Assembly (NCBI GenBank): GCA_017547395.1
Contig: JAFYPS010000046.1
Span: 1-5,820 of the forward strand
DNA: 5,820 nt
Origin: Clostridia bacterium
GTDB lineage: Bacteria > Bacillota_A > Clostridia > Oscillospirales > CAG-272
Reading direction: 5' to 3'
Shown: positions 1 through 5,820 of the stretch, piece after piece
Position numbering within the stretch: the first letter of the stretch is position 1
How the letters are laid out: every line of letters begins with the position of its first letter
The notes under the pieces: model-generated
Databases searched by the model: none
Told to the model about the DNA's origin: nothing
Seen by the model: only the letters and a program-made list of their open reading frames with translations
Program-made: the position numbers and the translations under genes

Positions 1-1545
1 AGCGTATCCTGCATATACAGCCTTGGCGACCCGTCGGAATATCAGGAGCTGCAGATAATCGTCCGTGAAGGAATGACAATGGAGCGCGAGGAGCTTCTCC
101 GCCGCCTTGTAATGATCGGCTACGAGCGAAACGATATCGGATTTGTCCGCGGCAAGTTCCGCGTTCGCGGCGACACGGTCGAGGTGTTCCCCGCATCCGA
201 AAACGAAAAGACTGTGCGCATTGAATTTTTCGGCGATGAAATAGACCGCATAAGCGAGGTCAACGCAGTTACGGGCGAGCTTTTGCGCGGACTCGAATTT
301 ACGGTTATCTTCCCCGCAACACACTATGCCGTAACCGATGACAAGCGCGAAGAAGCGTTAAAGGAAATTGAGGAAGAACTCGAAGAGCGCATTGACTTTT
401 ACACCTCGCAAAACAAACTGATAGAAGCGCAGCGCATTGAACAGCGCACGCGCTACGACCTTGAAATGCTGCGCGAGGTCGGATTTTGCTCGGGCGTTGA
501 AAACTATTCGCGCGTGCTTTCCCGTCGCCCCGCAGGCTCAACACCCTACACTCTGCTCGACTATTTTCCAAAGGATTTTCTTATGTTCATAGACGAGTCG
601 CACGTAACTCTGCCGCAGGTGCGCGGTATGAGCGGAGGCGACAAGGCAAGAAAAACCAACCTTGTCGAATACGGCTTCAGGCTCCCCTCGGCATATGACA
701 ACCGCCCGCTCTTCTTTGACGAGTTTGAAAGCAAACTCAATCAGGTTATCTACGTCAGCGCAACCCCCGGCGAATATGAAAAAACCAGGAGCGGTCAGAT
801 TGTCGAACAGATTATCCGACCGACGGGACTTCTTGACCCCGTGGTAGAGGTTCGCCCCATTGAGGGACAGGTTGACGACCTAATTGGCGAGATCCGCACA
901 CGAAGCGCGCGAGGCGAAAGAGTGCTTGTAACCACGCTTACAAAGAAAATGGCGGAAGACCTGACCGAATACCTTGACTCAAACGGAATAAAGGTAAAAT
1001 ACAATCACCACAGTGTTGAAACCATTGAGCGAATGGAGATTGTCCGCGACCTGCGCCTTGGCATTTTCGACGTGCTTGTCGGAATAAACCTGCTCAGAGA
1101 AGGTCTTGACATCCCCGAGGTGTCGCTCGTTGCAATACTTGACGCAGATAAAGAAGGTTTTCTCCGAAGCGAAACCTCGCTTGTACAGACGGTAGGCCGC
1201 GCGGCGCGTAATGCAAACGGCAAGGTAATAATGTACGCGGATACAGTCACACGCTCGATGAAGGGCGCCATTGACGAAACCGAGCGCCGCCGCTCAATTC
1301 AGGATGCTTACAACAAGGAAAACGGCATTGAACCAAAGACGATTGTCAAAGCGGTTCACGACGTTATCAGCCTTGGCGGCAAGAGCAAAAAGGAAGCGGC
1401 AAACGAGAAAAAGAAGCTCTCGAAAGCCGAGCGCGAAAACCTCATCGAGCAGCTTACAAAGGAAATGCGCCAAGCTGCACAGAAGCTCGAATTTGAGAAG
1501 GCTGCCTTCTTAAGAGACAAGATAAAAGAACTAAAAGGACTGTAG
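1..1545 (+). CDS. uvrB: UvrABC excision nuclease subunit B (UvrB), 5'-truncated by the window edge
   Basis: UvrB is the damage-verifying, helicase-like ATPase of nucleotide excision repair; UvrA loads it on DNA and it then recruits UvrC. The frame is open from base 1 and gives 514 residues, so the ATG at 73 is internal: the residues before it (SVSCIYSLG...) match the conserved UvrB body. By comparison with known UvrBs about 140 residues are missing, including Walker A and the beta-hairpin. Visible in window numbering: the UvrA-binding domain 2 early on, DESH (Walker B) at 198-201, YVSATPG at 251-257, [10 protein letters not shown] at 361-370, QTVGRAAR (motif VI, with the arginine finger) at 396-403, and the UvrC-binding UVR motif at about 473-514, ending [11 protein letters not shown]. 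The stop is TAG at 1543. The stretch at 334-341 reads YNHHSVET where many UvrBs have YLHSDxxT, a modest variation. uvrA follows on the same strand after 225 bp. The identification is very secure. Confidence 0.98.
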   Translation, partial: SVSCIYSLGDPSEYQELQIIVREGMTMEREELLRRLVMIGYERNDIGFVRGKFRVRGDTVEVFPASENEKTVRIEFFGDEIDRISEVNAVTGELLRGLEFTVIFPATHYAVTDDKREEALKEIEEELEERIDFYTSQNKLIEAQRIEQRTRYDLEMLREVGFCSGVENYSRVLSRRPAGSTPYTLLDYFPKDFLMFIDESHVTLPQVRGMSGGDKARKTNLVEYGFRLPSAYDNRPLFFDEFESKLNQVIYVSATPGEYEKTRSGQIVEQIIRPTGLLDPVVEVRPIEGQVDDLIGEIRTRSARGERVLVTTLTKKMAEDLTEYLDSNGIKVKYNHHSVETIERMEIVRDLRLGIFDVLVGINLLREGLDIPEVSLVAILDADKEGFLRSETSLVQTVGRAARNANGKVIMYADTVTRSMKGAIDETERRRSIQDAYNKENGIEPKTIVKAVHDVISLGGKSKKEAANEKKKLSKAERENLIEQLTKEMRQAAQKLEFEKAAFLRDKIKELKGL

Positions 1546-1558
1546 ATTAATGTTTACG
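1543..1558 (+). repeat. Diverged copy of the uvrA-border 16-mer, at the uvrB stop
   Basis: This stretch starts at the first base of the uvrB stop codon and matches the 16-mer at the uvrA stop (4594-4609) at 13 of 16 positions, in the same orientation and at the same place relative to the stop. It is also a 13/16 inverted match to 1739-1754, so it could be the left outer arm of a longer palindrome enclosing the 168-bp element. It is A+T-rich and imperfect, so chance similarity is possible. Confidence 0.4.
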
Positions 1559-1562
1559 GTAC

Positions 1563-1730
1563 CAATCCCTCCGTCATTTTCGTACCGAAAACGCCACCTC
1601 CCTTTACACAAGGGAGGCTAAAATAAGATGAAACCGAGGCTCCCTTGTGCAAAGGGAGCTGTCGGCGCGAGAGGTCCGCAAAATGCGCTTTGCGCGTTTT
1701 GCGGTTCGAGCAAAGCTGACTGAGGGATTG
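1563..1730. repeat. MITE-like palindromic intergenic element between uvrB and uvrA
   Basis: A 168-bp stretch is bounded by 14-bp terminal inverted repeats: CAATCCCTCCGTCA at 1563-1576 and TGACTGAGGGATTG at 1717-1730, matching at 13 of 14 positions. Inside are perfect stem-loops at 1577-1591 (6-bp stem, loop TAC), 1597-1617 (8-bp stem, loop TACAC) and 1639-1659 (8-bp stem, loop GTGCA). The last two are also near-perfect inverted copies of each other, so the element could fold as one large cruciform. A third, longer stem lies at 1661-1720 and encloses a 13-bp hairpin. No hairpin is followed by a T run, so none looks like an intrinsic terminator and transcription into uvrA is plausible. Open frames here (for example 1554-1739 on the minus strand) resemble no protein I know. 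From memory, elements with this CAATCCCTC/GAGGGATTG end and CTCCCTT..AAGGGAG core are dispersed in Clostridia genomes; no transposase is present and no clear target-site duplication is visible. Confidence 0.8.
1676..1704. repeat. 13-bp hairpin nested in the palindromic element
   Basis: Two 13-base arms (1676-1688 and 1692-1704) pair at 12 of 13 positions around a TTT loop; the one mismatch is a T:G wobble in the + strand RNA. It sits where I would expect the short closing loop of the element's last stem, between GTCGGC at 1661 and GCTGAC at 1715. This suggests it is an extra palindromic insertion or an expanded apical loop. No T run follows it. Confidence 0.65.
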
Positions 1731-1738
1731 TTTCCTCA

Positions 1739-1754
1739 CATAAACTTTAATTTA
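1739..1754 (-). repeat. 16-bp inverted repeat, left border of uvrA
   Basis: Bases 1739-1754 (CATAAACTTTAATTTA) are the exact reverse complement of 4594-4609, directly after uvrA. The copy lies between the palindromic element and the uvrA ribosome binding site. Its A+T richness would suit a promoter -10 region, but I could not place a convincing -35/-10 pair with normal spacing. Confidence 0.7.
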
Positions 1755-1758
1755 CAAA

Positions 1759-1764
1759 AAAGGA
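1759..1764 (+). promoter_or_regulatory. Ribosome binding site of uvrA
   Basis: AAAGGA stands six bases before the ATG at 1771, a good Shine-Dalgarno match at normal spacing. It fixes the uvrA start, which also gives the usual family N-terminus. Confidence 0.8.
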
Positions 1765-1770
1765 TACATT

Positions 1771-4596
1771 ATGGCAAGAGATATAATCATAAAAGGCGCA
1801 AGGGCTAACAACCTCAAAAATATTGACCTGACGATTCCGCGCGACAAGCTGACGGTGCTGACAGGTCTTTCGGGCTGCGGAAAATCCTCACTTGCATTTG
1901 ACACGCTCTACGCGGAGGGTCACCGCCGCTTTGTCGAGTCGCTCTCCTCCTATGCGAGAATGTTTCTCGGACAGATGGACAAGCCCGAGGTAGACAGCAT
2001 TGAGGGACTTTCGCCCACAATTTCAATCGACCAGAAAACCACGTCGAAAAACCCGCGTTCCACGGTCGGCACCGTAACCGAAATATACGACTACTTACGT
2101 CTTCTTTACTCGCGTTGCGGCATTCCGCACTGCCCCGAATGCGGCAAGGAAATAAAGCAGCAGACGGTTGACTCTATCATCGACTCTATCCAGAAGTTTC
2201 CCGAAGGCGAGAGAATGATGATTCTGGCGCCCGTTGTACGCGCTGCAAAGGGTATGCACGAAAAGGTATTTTCCGATGCACGCCGAAGCGGATATTCACG
2301 CGTTCGCGTTGACGGCAGTCTCTATGACCTTTCCGAAGAAATTACCCTTGACAAGAACTTAAAGCACACTATCGAAATCGTTATAGACCGTGTTATCAAC
2401 CGCCCCGACGCGCGCACGCGTATCGGTGACTCGGTTGAAACCGCGGTAGGCCTCACCGACGGCGTTGTAAAGGTTGTCACTATGCCGCGCGAGGGAAATG
2501 AAACCGAGTTTGACTACTCGCTGAAATACGCCTGCGAGGAGCATGGCATCAGTTTTGGCGAACTTGAGCCGCGAATGTTTTCATTCAATGCTCCTAACGG
2601 TGCGTGTCCCCGTTGCTCGGGTCTTGGCGCACTGACGCGCGTTTCCGAGAAGAAACTTCTGCCCGACAAGTCGCTTTCGCTCCGCGATGGCGGCATAGCC
2701 TGCAACGGATTTAAAACCATGGAAGAAGAAAGCTGGAACGGCCCTCTTATCGAGGCAGTCGGCAGAAAATTCGGCTTTACATTGGACCAGCCGCTGAAGG
2801 ACTTTTCGCGTACCGCGATGAATGCACTTCTCTACGGTACGGGTAAAGAAAAGTACACCATCACACGCTATTTCGGCGGTACTGCACACCATCAGACGGT
2901 CAACTTTGAGGGCATCATCCCAATGATCGACCGCCGCAGAGAAAGCTACGGACTTGAATACTACGAAACTCTGCTCGAAGAACAGGTCTGTCCCGAATGC
3001 GGCGGCGGCAGACTCAACAAAATGATGCTGTCGGTCACCGTTGGCGGCAAGAACATTCACGAAATTTGTCTGCTCCCTATCGACAAGATGCTTGAGTTTG
3101 TGAACGGGCTTGAACTTGACCCCGAAAAAGAGCAGATTTCAAAAGAAATTCTCAAAGAAATCCGCGCGCGCCTTTCTTTCCTTTGCAGTGTGGGGCTTGA
3201 ATACCTTAACCTCGCACGCAAAGCGGGAACGCTTTCGGGCGGTGAGGCACAGAGAATCCGCCTGGCAACACAAATCGGCTCTTCACTTGTAGGCGTGCTT
3301 TACATCCTCGACGAGCCGAGTATCGGTCTTCATCAGCGCGACAACGACAAGCTTATCGCAACCCTCCGCGACCTGCGCGACCTCGGCAACACCGTTGTAG
3401 TCGTTGAACACGACGAGGACACTATGCGCGCCGCAGACTACGTTGTTGACATAGGCCCCGGCGCGGGTATTCACGGCGGATATATCTGCGCGGCAGGAAC
3501 TCCGAAGGAAGTCGAAAATACCAAAGACTCAATCACGGGCGAATACCTTTCGGGTAGAAAAAGTATTCCCGTTCCCGAAACCCGTCGCGAAGGAAACGGA
3601 AAGTTCCTCACCGTGAGGGGTGCGCGTGAACACAATCTCAAAAATATTGACGTTACCTTCCCCCTCGGTAAATTCATAGCCGTAACGGGTGTTTCGGGAA
3701 GCGGAAAATCATCGCTTGTAAACTCTATCCTGCACCAGAGCCTTGCGGCACAGCTTAACCGAGCAAACACCTTCCCCGGCGACCACGACGACATTGAGGG
3801 CGTAAAGTTCCTTGACAAGGTAATCTGCATCGACCAGAGTCCCATAGGCCGTACGCCTCGCTCAAACCCCGCAACTTATACCGGAGTTTTTGCGGATATC
3901 CGCGAGCTTTTCGCCAAGACACGCGAGGCTAAGGCGCGCGGCTACAAGTCAGGACGCTTTTCTTTCAACATCAAGGGCGGCCGTTGCGAAGCCTGCGAGG
4001 GTGACGGCGTAAAGTGCATAGAAATGCACTTTCTCCCCGACGTTTACGTAAAATGCGACGTCTGCGGAGGCAAACGCTATAACCGCGAAACGCTCGAGGT
4101 GCACTACAAGGACAAAAACATCTATGACGTTCTTGAAATGACAGTTGAAGAGGGTATCGAATTCTTCAGCGGAATTCCGTCTATTCAGCGCAAGATGCAG
4201 ACACTTTACGACGTCGGACTCGGATACATCAAAATCGGTCAGTCCTCTACCACGCTTTCGGGCGGTGAGGCTCAGCGCGTAAAGCTTGCAACCGAGCTTG
4301 CAAAGCGCTCGACGGGCAGAACTATGTATATTCTCGACGAGCCTACGACAGGACTTCACACCGACGACGTTTCAAGACTTATCACTGTTCTCGGTCGCCT
4401 TTGCGACGGCGGTAACACTATGGTGGTTATCGAGCACAACCTTGATATGATAAAGGTCGCCGACCACATCATTGACCTTGGTCCCGAGGGTGGCGACGGC
4501 GGCGGCAGAATCGTTGCCGAGGGCACGCCCGAAGAAGTTGCCAAAGTCGAAGGCTCATACACAGGAACGTACCTGAAAGAAAAATTAGAAAGATAA
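1771..4596 (+). CDS. uvrA: UvrABC excision nuclease subunit A (UvrA)
   Basis: UvrA is the dimeric ABC-type ATPase that first finds bulky DNA lesions and loads UvrB. At 941 residues it has the normal length of the main UvrA class. First ATPase: Walker [10 protein letters not shown] at 32-40, with Cys36 where Ser is usual; signature LSGGEAQ at 488-494; Walker B LYILDEP at 510-516. The UvrB-binding and insertion domains lie between the halves of this first ATPase. The first zinc module has Cys255, His258, Cys279 and Cys282, a Cys3His set in place of the textbook four cysteines. CxxC pairs occur at 121/124 and 407/410. Second ATPase: Walker A GVSGSGKS at 640-647, zinc module Cys739/742/762/765 (all cysteine), signature LSGGEAQ at 829-835, Walker B MYILDEP at 852-858. 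The start is supported by AAAGGA six bases upstream. It is probably cotranscribed with uvrB. I saw no LexA-type GAAC-N4-GTTC box upstream, but an operon promoter would lie before uvrB, outside the window. Confidence 0.99.
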   Translation: MARDIIIKGARANNLKNIDLTIPRDKLTVLTGLSGCGKSSLAFDTLYAEGHRRFVESLSSYARMFLGQMDKPEVDSIEGLSPTISIDQKTTSKNPRSTVGTVTEIYDYLRLLYSRCGIPHCPECGKEIKQQTVDSIIDSIQKFPEGERMMILAPVVRAAKGMHEKVFSDARRSGYSRVRVDGSLYDLSEEITLDKNLKHTIEIVIDRVINRPDARTRIGDSVETAVGLTDGVVKVVTMPREGNETEFDYSLKYACEEHGISFGELEPRMFSFNAPNGACPRCSGLGALTRVSEKKLLPDKSLSLRDGGIACNGFKTMEEESWNGPLIEAVGRKFGFTLDQPLKDFSRTAMNALLYGTGKEKYTITRYFGGTAHHQTVNFEGIIPMIDRRRESYGLEYYETLLEEQVCPECGGGRLNKMMLSVTVGGKNIHEICLLPIDKMLEFVNGLELDPEKEQISKEILKEIRARLSFLCSVGLEYLNLARKAGTLSGGEAQRIRLATQIGSSLVGVLYILDEPSIGLHQRDNDKLIATLRDLRDLGNTVVVVEHDEDTMRAADYVVDIGPGAGIHGGYICAAGTPKEVENTKDSITGEYLSGRKSIPVPETRREGNGKFLTVRGAREHNLKNIDVTFPLGKFIAVTGVSGSGKSSLVNSILHQSLAAQLNRANTFPGDHDDIEGVKFLDKVICIDQSPIGRTPRSNPATYTGVFADIRELFAKTREAKARGYKSGRFSFNIKGGRCEACEGDGVKCIEMHFLPDVYVKCDVCGGKRYNRETLEVHYKDKNIYDVLEMTVEEGIEFFSGIPSIQRKMQTLYDVGLGYIKIGQSSTTLSGGEAQRVKLATELAKRSTGRTMYILDEPTTGLHTDDVSRLITVLGRLCDGGNTMVVIEHNLDMIKVADHIIDLGPEGGDGGGRIVAEGTPEEVAKVEGSYTGTYLKEKLER

Positions 4597-4609
4597 ATTA
4601 AAGTTTATG
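4594..4609 (+). repeat. 16-bp inverted repeat, right border of uvrA
   Basis: TAAATTAAAGTTTATG begins with the uvrA stop codon itself and is the exact reverse complement of 1739-1754. A 13/16 copy begins likewise at the uvrB stop codon (1543). It leads directly into the A+T-rich inverted repeat that fills the rest of the gap. Confidence 0.7.
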
Positions 4610-4616
4610 GGAATGG

Positions 4617-4701
4617 AAAATTGAAAATGGAAAGTGGAAAGTGAAGGTGGTTTTTTGAGCAAAGCTCCAAAAACATTCCTTAATTTTCAATTTTCAATTT
4701 T
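4617..4701. repeat. A+T-rich imperfect inverted repeat between uvrA and the phosphodiesterase gene
   Basis: The left arm 4617-4635 and right arm 4683-4701 are 19 bases each and pair at 17 positions. The arms are built from short near-tandem units: AAAATTG/GAAAATG and GGAAAGT repeated on the left, ATTTTCA repeated on the right. Between them, 4651-4660 and 4664-4673 form a 10-bp hairpin with one mismatch and an AAA loop. GGAATG at 4610-4615 also has its complement CATTCC at 4674-4679, out of register with the main arms. The T run lies on the 5' side of the hairpin, so it is not a standard terminator for uvrA. It looks like a small dispersed intergenic repeat; whether other copies exist cannot be seen here. 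Confidence 0.6.
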
Positions 4702-4719
4702 ACACTTTCAACTATTACT

Positions 4720-5211
4720 ATGGAAACAATTTTGATTTTATCAGACATACACGGCGGGGTGCATCGCGCGGCAGAAGCGGTCAGAATGCACCGCAACTGC
4801 AAAACCGTGCTCTTTCTCGGTGACGGAGCAAGGCATATTGATGCGCTCCGCGCCGTAAATCCGGATGCCGCATTTGTCGCTGTGCGCGGCAACTGCGACA
4901 CCTTTCTTGACGGAGTGGAGGAAACCGAGCTCACGCTTGAAATCTGCTCACACCGCATATTTATGTGTCACGGACATATTCGATTTGTCAAGAGCGGTAC
5001 CGGCGCGCTCTTAAACGCCGCCAAAGAAAAGAACGCAGACATAGCACTGTACGGTCACACACACGTCGCACGCGAGGAGTTCGATGCGGAAAGCGGAATC
5101 TACCTATTTAACCCCGGCAGTATCGGCGAAACGCGTGACGGCAGATACACATACGGTCTTCTCACTATTGATGAAAAAAACGTGCTTTTCTCTGTCGGAG
5201 AAATCAAATAA
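4720..5211 (+). CDS. YfcE/MJ0936-family metallophosphodiesterase
   Basis: This 163-residue protein belongs to the small calcineurin-like phosphoesterases related to E. coli YfcE and archaeal MJ0936, which hydrolyse phosphodiesters with two metal ions; the natural substrate is generally unknown. The full motif set is present: DxH at Asp9/His11, GD at Gly34-Asp35, GNCD at 57-60, CHGH at 83-86 (His84 as metal ligand), GHTH at 112-115, and the family's NPGSI at 131-135. No signal peptide or membrane segment is seen, so it is probably cytoplasmic. The length is close to that of the family, and the hydrophobic first strand ending in SDIHG starts right after the ATG, so the start is convincing. Yet no Shine-Dalgarno sequence precedes it: the upstream bases are repeat-derived and A+T-rich. 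It lies 123 bp after uvrA on the same strand and may end that transcript. A link to DNA repair is not shown by the sequence. Confidence 0.93.
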   Translation: METILILSDIHGGVHRAAEAVRMHRNCKTVLFLGDGARHIDALRAVNPDAAFVAVRGNCDTFLDGVEETELTLEICSHRIFMCHGHIRFVKSGTGALLNAAKEKNADIALYGHTHVAREEFDAESGIYLFNPGSIGETRDGRYTYGLLTIDEKNVLFSVGEIK

Positions 5212-5214
5212 AAT

Positions 5215-5239
5215 AGGTTCTCATATGAGAACCTTTTTT
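5215..5239. terminator. Bidirectional intrinsic terminator between convergent genes
   Basis: Bases 5215-5234 are a perfect 20-bp palindrome (AGGTTCTCAT and its complement), followed by a T run at 5235-5239 on the + strand. It starts four bases after the phosphodiesterase stop. Read on the minus strand, the same stem is followed by TATTTTATTT, so it can serve the convergent amidase gene too. The amidase TGA (5221-5223) and last codons lie within the stem. A hairpin this tight would have few unpaired loop bases, so the central pairs probably open. Confidence 0.85.
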
Positions 5240-5820
5240 ATTTGCGGGTCCGAGTAGGTTTTGTAGTAATAAACCCCGTTTTCCATATCCATACAAGATT
5301 CATACTGCGTGATAACGTTCTCTCCGTTTTCAAGGCGCACGGCACCGCGCGGCACACTGACGCTATTTAGAATTTTGAAAAACTGATTTACCGCGCTTCC
5401 CTCTGTAACCGAATTTTCAAGCAGAAATGCCGCGCGAACAAAGCGCGATGACGAGGAAAAATCGCCCGGCAGACCGTATGCAGAAAGTCCTCGCGAATAC
5501 GTGCCACCACGATCTGTGGCGCAAAGTCCCGAAAAGTCCTGCAGCCGCGCCAGATGATACGGAAACGGTGGCTCGTTTGTCATAATACCAATATTATTTT
5601 CGTATATTTCAAGCCCGCCCCTAACCGATTCCACGACAATCGATCGATTTTTATCGGCAACTATCCAATGAAGTGGAGTGGCGGCAAATTCACCCGAAAA
5701 AGAAATGTCGCACACGTTAAGCTTTTCAAGGCTTTTTTGCGCCTCTTCCACGTCTGCGCACCGACCGAGGACATACGGAATTATTTCAAACGGTGCAAGA
5801 TTTAAACTGTCCTTTTTTTC
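5221..5820 (-). CDS. Choloylglycine hydrolase/penicillin V acylase family amidase (linear amide C-N hydrolase), N-terminus outside the window
   Basis: The minus-strand frame is open to the window edge and gives 199 residues, so the GTG at 5751 is internal. The protein matches the C-terminal two thirds of the Ntn-hydrolase family that includes bile salt hydrolases and penicillin V acylases, which cleave linear amide bonds with an N-terminal cysteine. Recognisable blocks in order are APFEIIPYVLGRC, TPLHWIVADK...SIVVE, IMTNEPPFPYHL, YSRGLSAYGLPGDFSSSSRFVRAAF, QFFKILNSV, and a closing YYYKTYSDPQI. The Asn of TNEP (codon 5575-5577) corresponds to the conserved active-site Asn of this family, and the Arg of FVRAA (codon 5434-5436) is in the block that carries the active-site Arg. 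The catalytic Cys and substrate-loop residues are off the window, so bile salts versus acyl-homoserine lactones or penicillin V cannot be decided. About 100-130 residues are missing. The gene converges on the phosphodiesterase gene with a 9-bp gap. Confidence 0.9.
   Translation of the reverse strand, partial: EKKDSLNLAPFEIIPYVLGRCADVEEAQKSLEKLNVCDISFSGEFAATPLHWIVADKNRSIVVESVRGGLEIYENNIGIMTNEPPFPYHLARLQDFSGLCATDRGGTYSRGLSAYGLPGDFSSSSRFVRAAFLLENSVTEGSAVNQFFKILNSVSVPRGAVRLENGENVITQYESCMDMENGVYYYKTYSDPQIKKVLI

Noticed and set aside
1597..1659. Intrinsic terminators after uvrB (hairpins at 1597-1617 and 1639-1659)
   Set aside because: The stems are good, but neither is followed by a T run, and both are explained as parts of the palindromic repeat element.
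1554..1739. A 61-codon minus-strand frame in the uvrB-uvrA gap
   Set aside because: It lies almost wholly in the palindromic element, has no recognisable motif or ribosome binding site, and reads as repeat translated by chance.
1546..1770. A promoter or LexA (SOS) box for uvrA in the gap
   Set aside because: No GAAC-N4-GTTC-type palindrome was found, and no -35/-10 pair with 16-18 bp spacing was convincing. TTGTTT at 1728-1733 has no good -10 at the right distance.
2581..3060. A 159-codon minus-strand frame inside uvrA (and similar ones at 3471-3845 and 3949-4359)
   Set aside because: These lie opposite highly conserved UvrA sequence, have no known family features, and are shadows of a codon-biased gene.
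4651..4673. Central hairpin of the second gap as a terminator for uvrA
   Set aside because: The T run precedes the stem and no T-rich tail follows directly; an ACATTCC stretch comes next. It may pause transcription but does not look like a standard terminator.
5215..5234. The 20-bp palindrome as an operator, for example a LexA-like site
   Set aside because: Its half-sites are GTTC...GAAC, the reverse order of the Firmicutes SOS box, and its place between two convergent stops with a T run fits a terminator better.
5554..5805. An 83-codon plus-strand frame opposite the amidase
   Set aside because: It lies antisense to conserved choloylglycine-hydrolase blocks and has no recognisable features.

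Overview
The window reads as ordinary chromosome from a bacterium of the Firmicutes, most likely a Clostridia (Oscillospiraceae/Ruminococcaceae-like) gut organism. Three things point there: the UvrB and UvrA proteins look clostridial, the uvrB-uvrA gap holds a CAATCCCTC-ended inverted-repeat element of a kind I recall from that group, and a bile-salt-hydrolase/penicillin-acylase-family gene lies at the right edge. Base composition is near half G+C in the genes by eye, and clearly more A+T-rich in the gaps. The taxonomic reading is inference. No phage, CRISPR, tRNA or rRNA signal was seen.

Layout. Bases 1-1545 (+) are the last three quarters or so of uvrB, open at the left edge. A 225-bp gap (1546-1770) is almost filled by a 168-bp palindromic MITE-like element and ends in a good ribosome binding site. 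Bases 1771-4596 (+) are a complete uvrA. A 123-bp gap (4597-4719) is taken up by a second, A+T-rich imperfect inverted repeat. Bases 4720-5211 (+) encode a small YfcE/MJ0936-type metallophosphodiesterase with no visible Shine-Dalgarno sequence. A perfect 20-bp palindrome with a T run (5215-5239) is a terminator between convergent genes. Bases 5221-5820 (-) are the C-terminal part of a choloylglycine-hydrolase-family amidase, open at the right edge.

How the genes work together. UvrA and UvrB form the damage-recognition complex of nucleotide excision repair: UvrA dimers load UvrB on damaged DNA, and UvrB then recruits the UvrC nuclease through the UVR motif seen at its C-terminus. Same strand, adjacency and the lack of a convincing terminator between them suggest one transcript, despite the inserted repeat. 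The phosphodiesterase may be the last gene of that transcript. The convergent amidase is a separate unit.

The coding content is conventional, and I found no strong case for an undescribed system. The points worth a second look are in the gaps. A 16-bp sequence is present exactly, in opposite orientations, at both borders of uvrA, with a diverged third copy at the uvrB stop codon. The others are the palindromic element with a nested 13-bp hairpin, the missing ribosome binding site of the phosphodiesterase, and a terminator that overlaps the last codons of the amidase.
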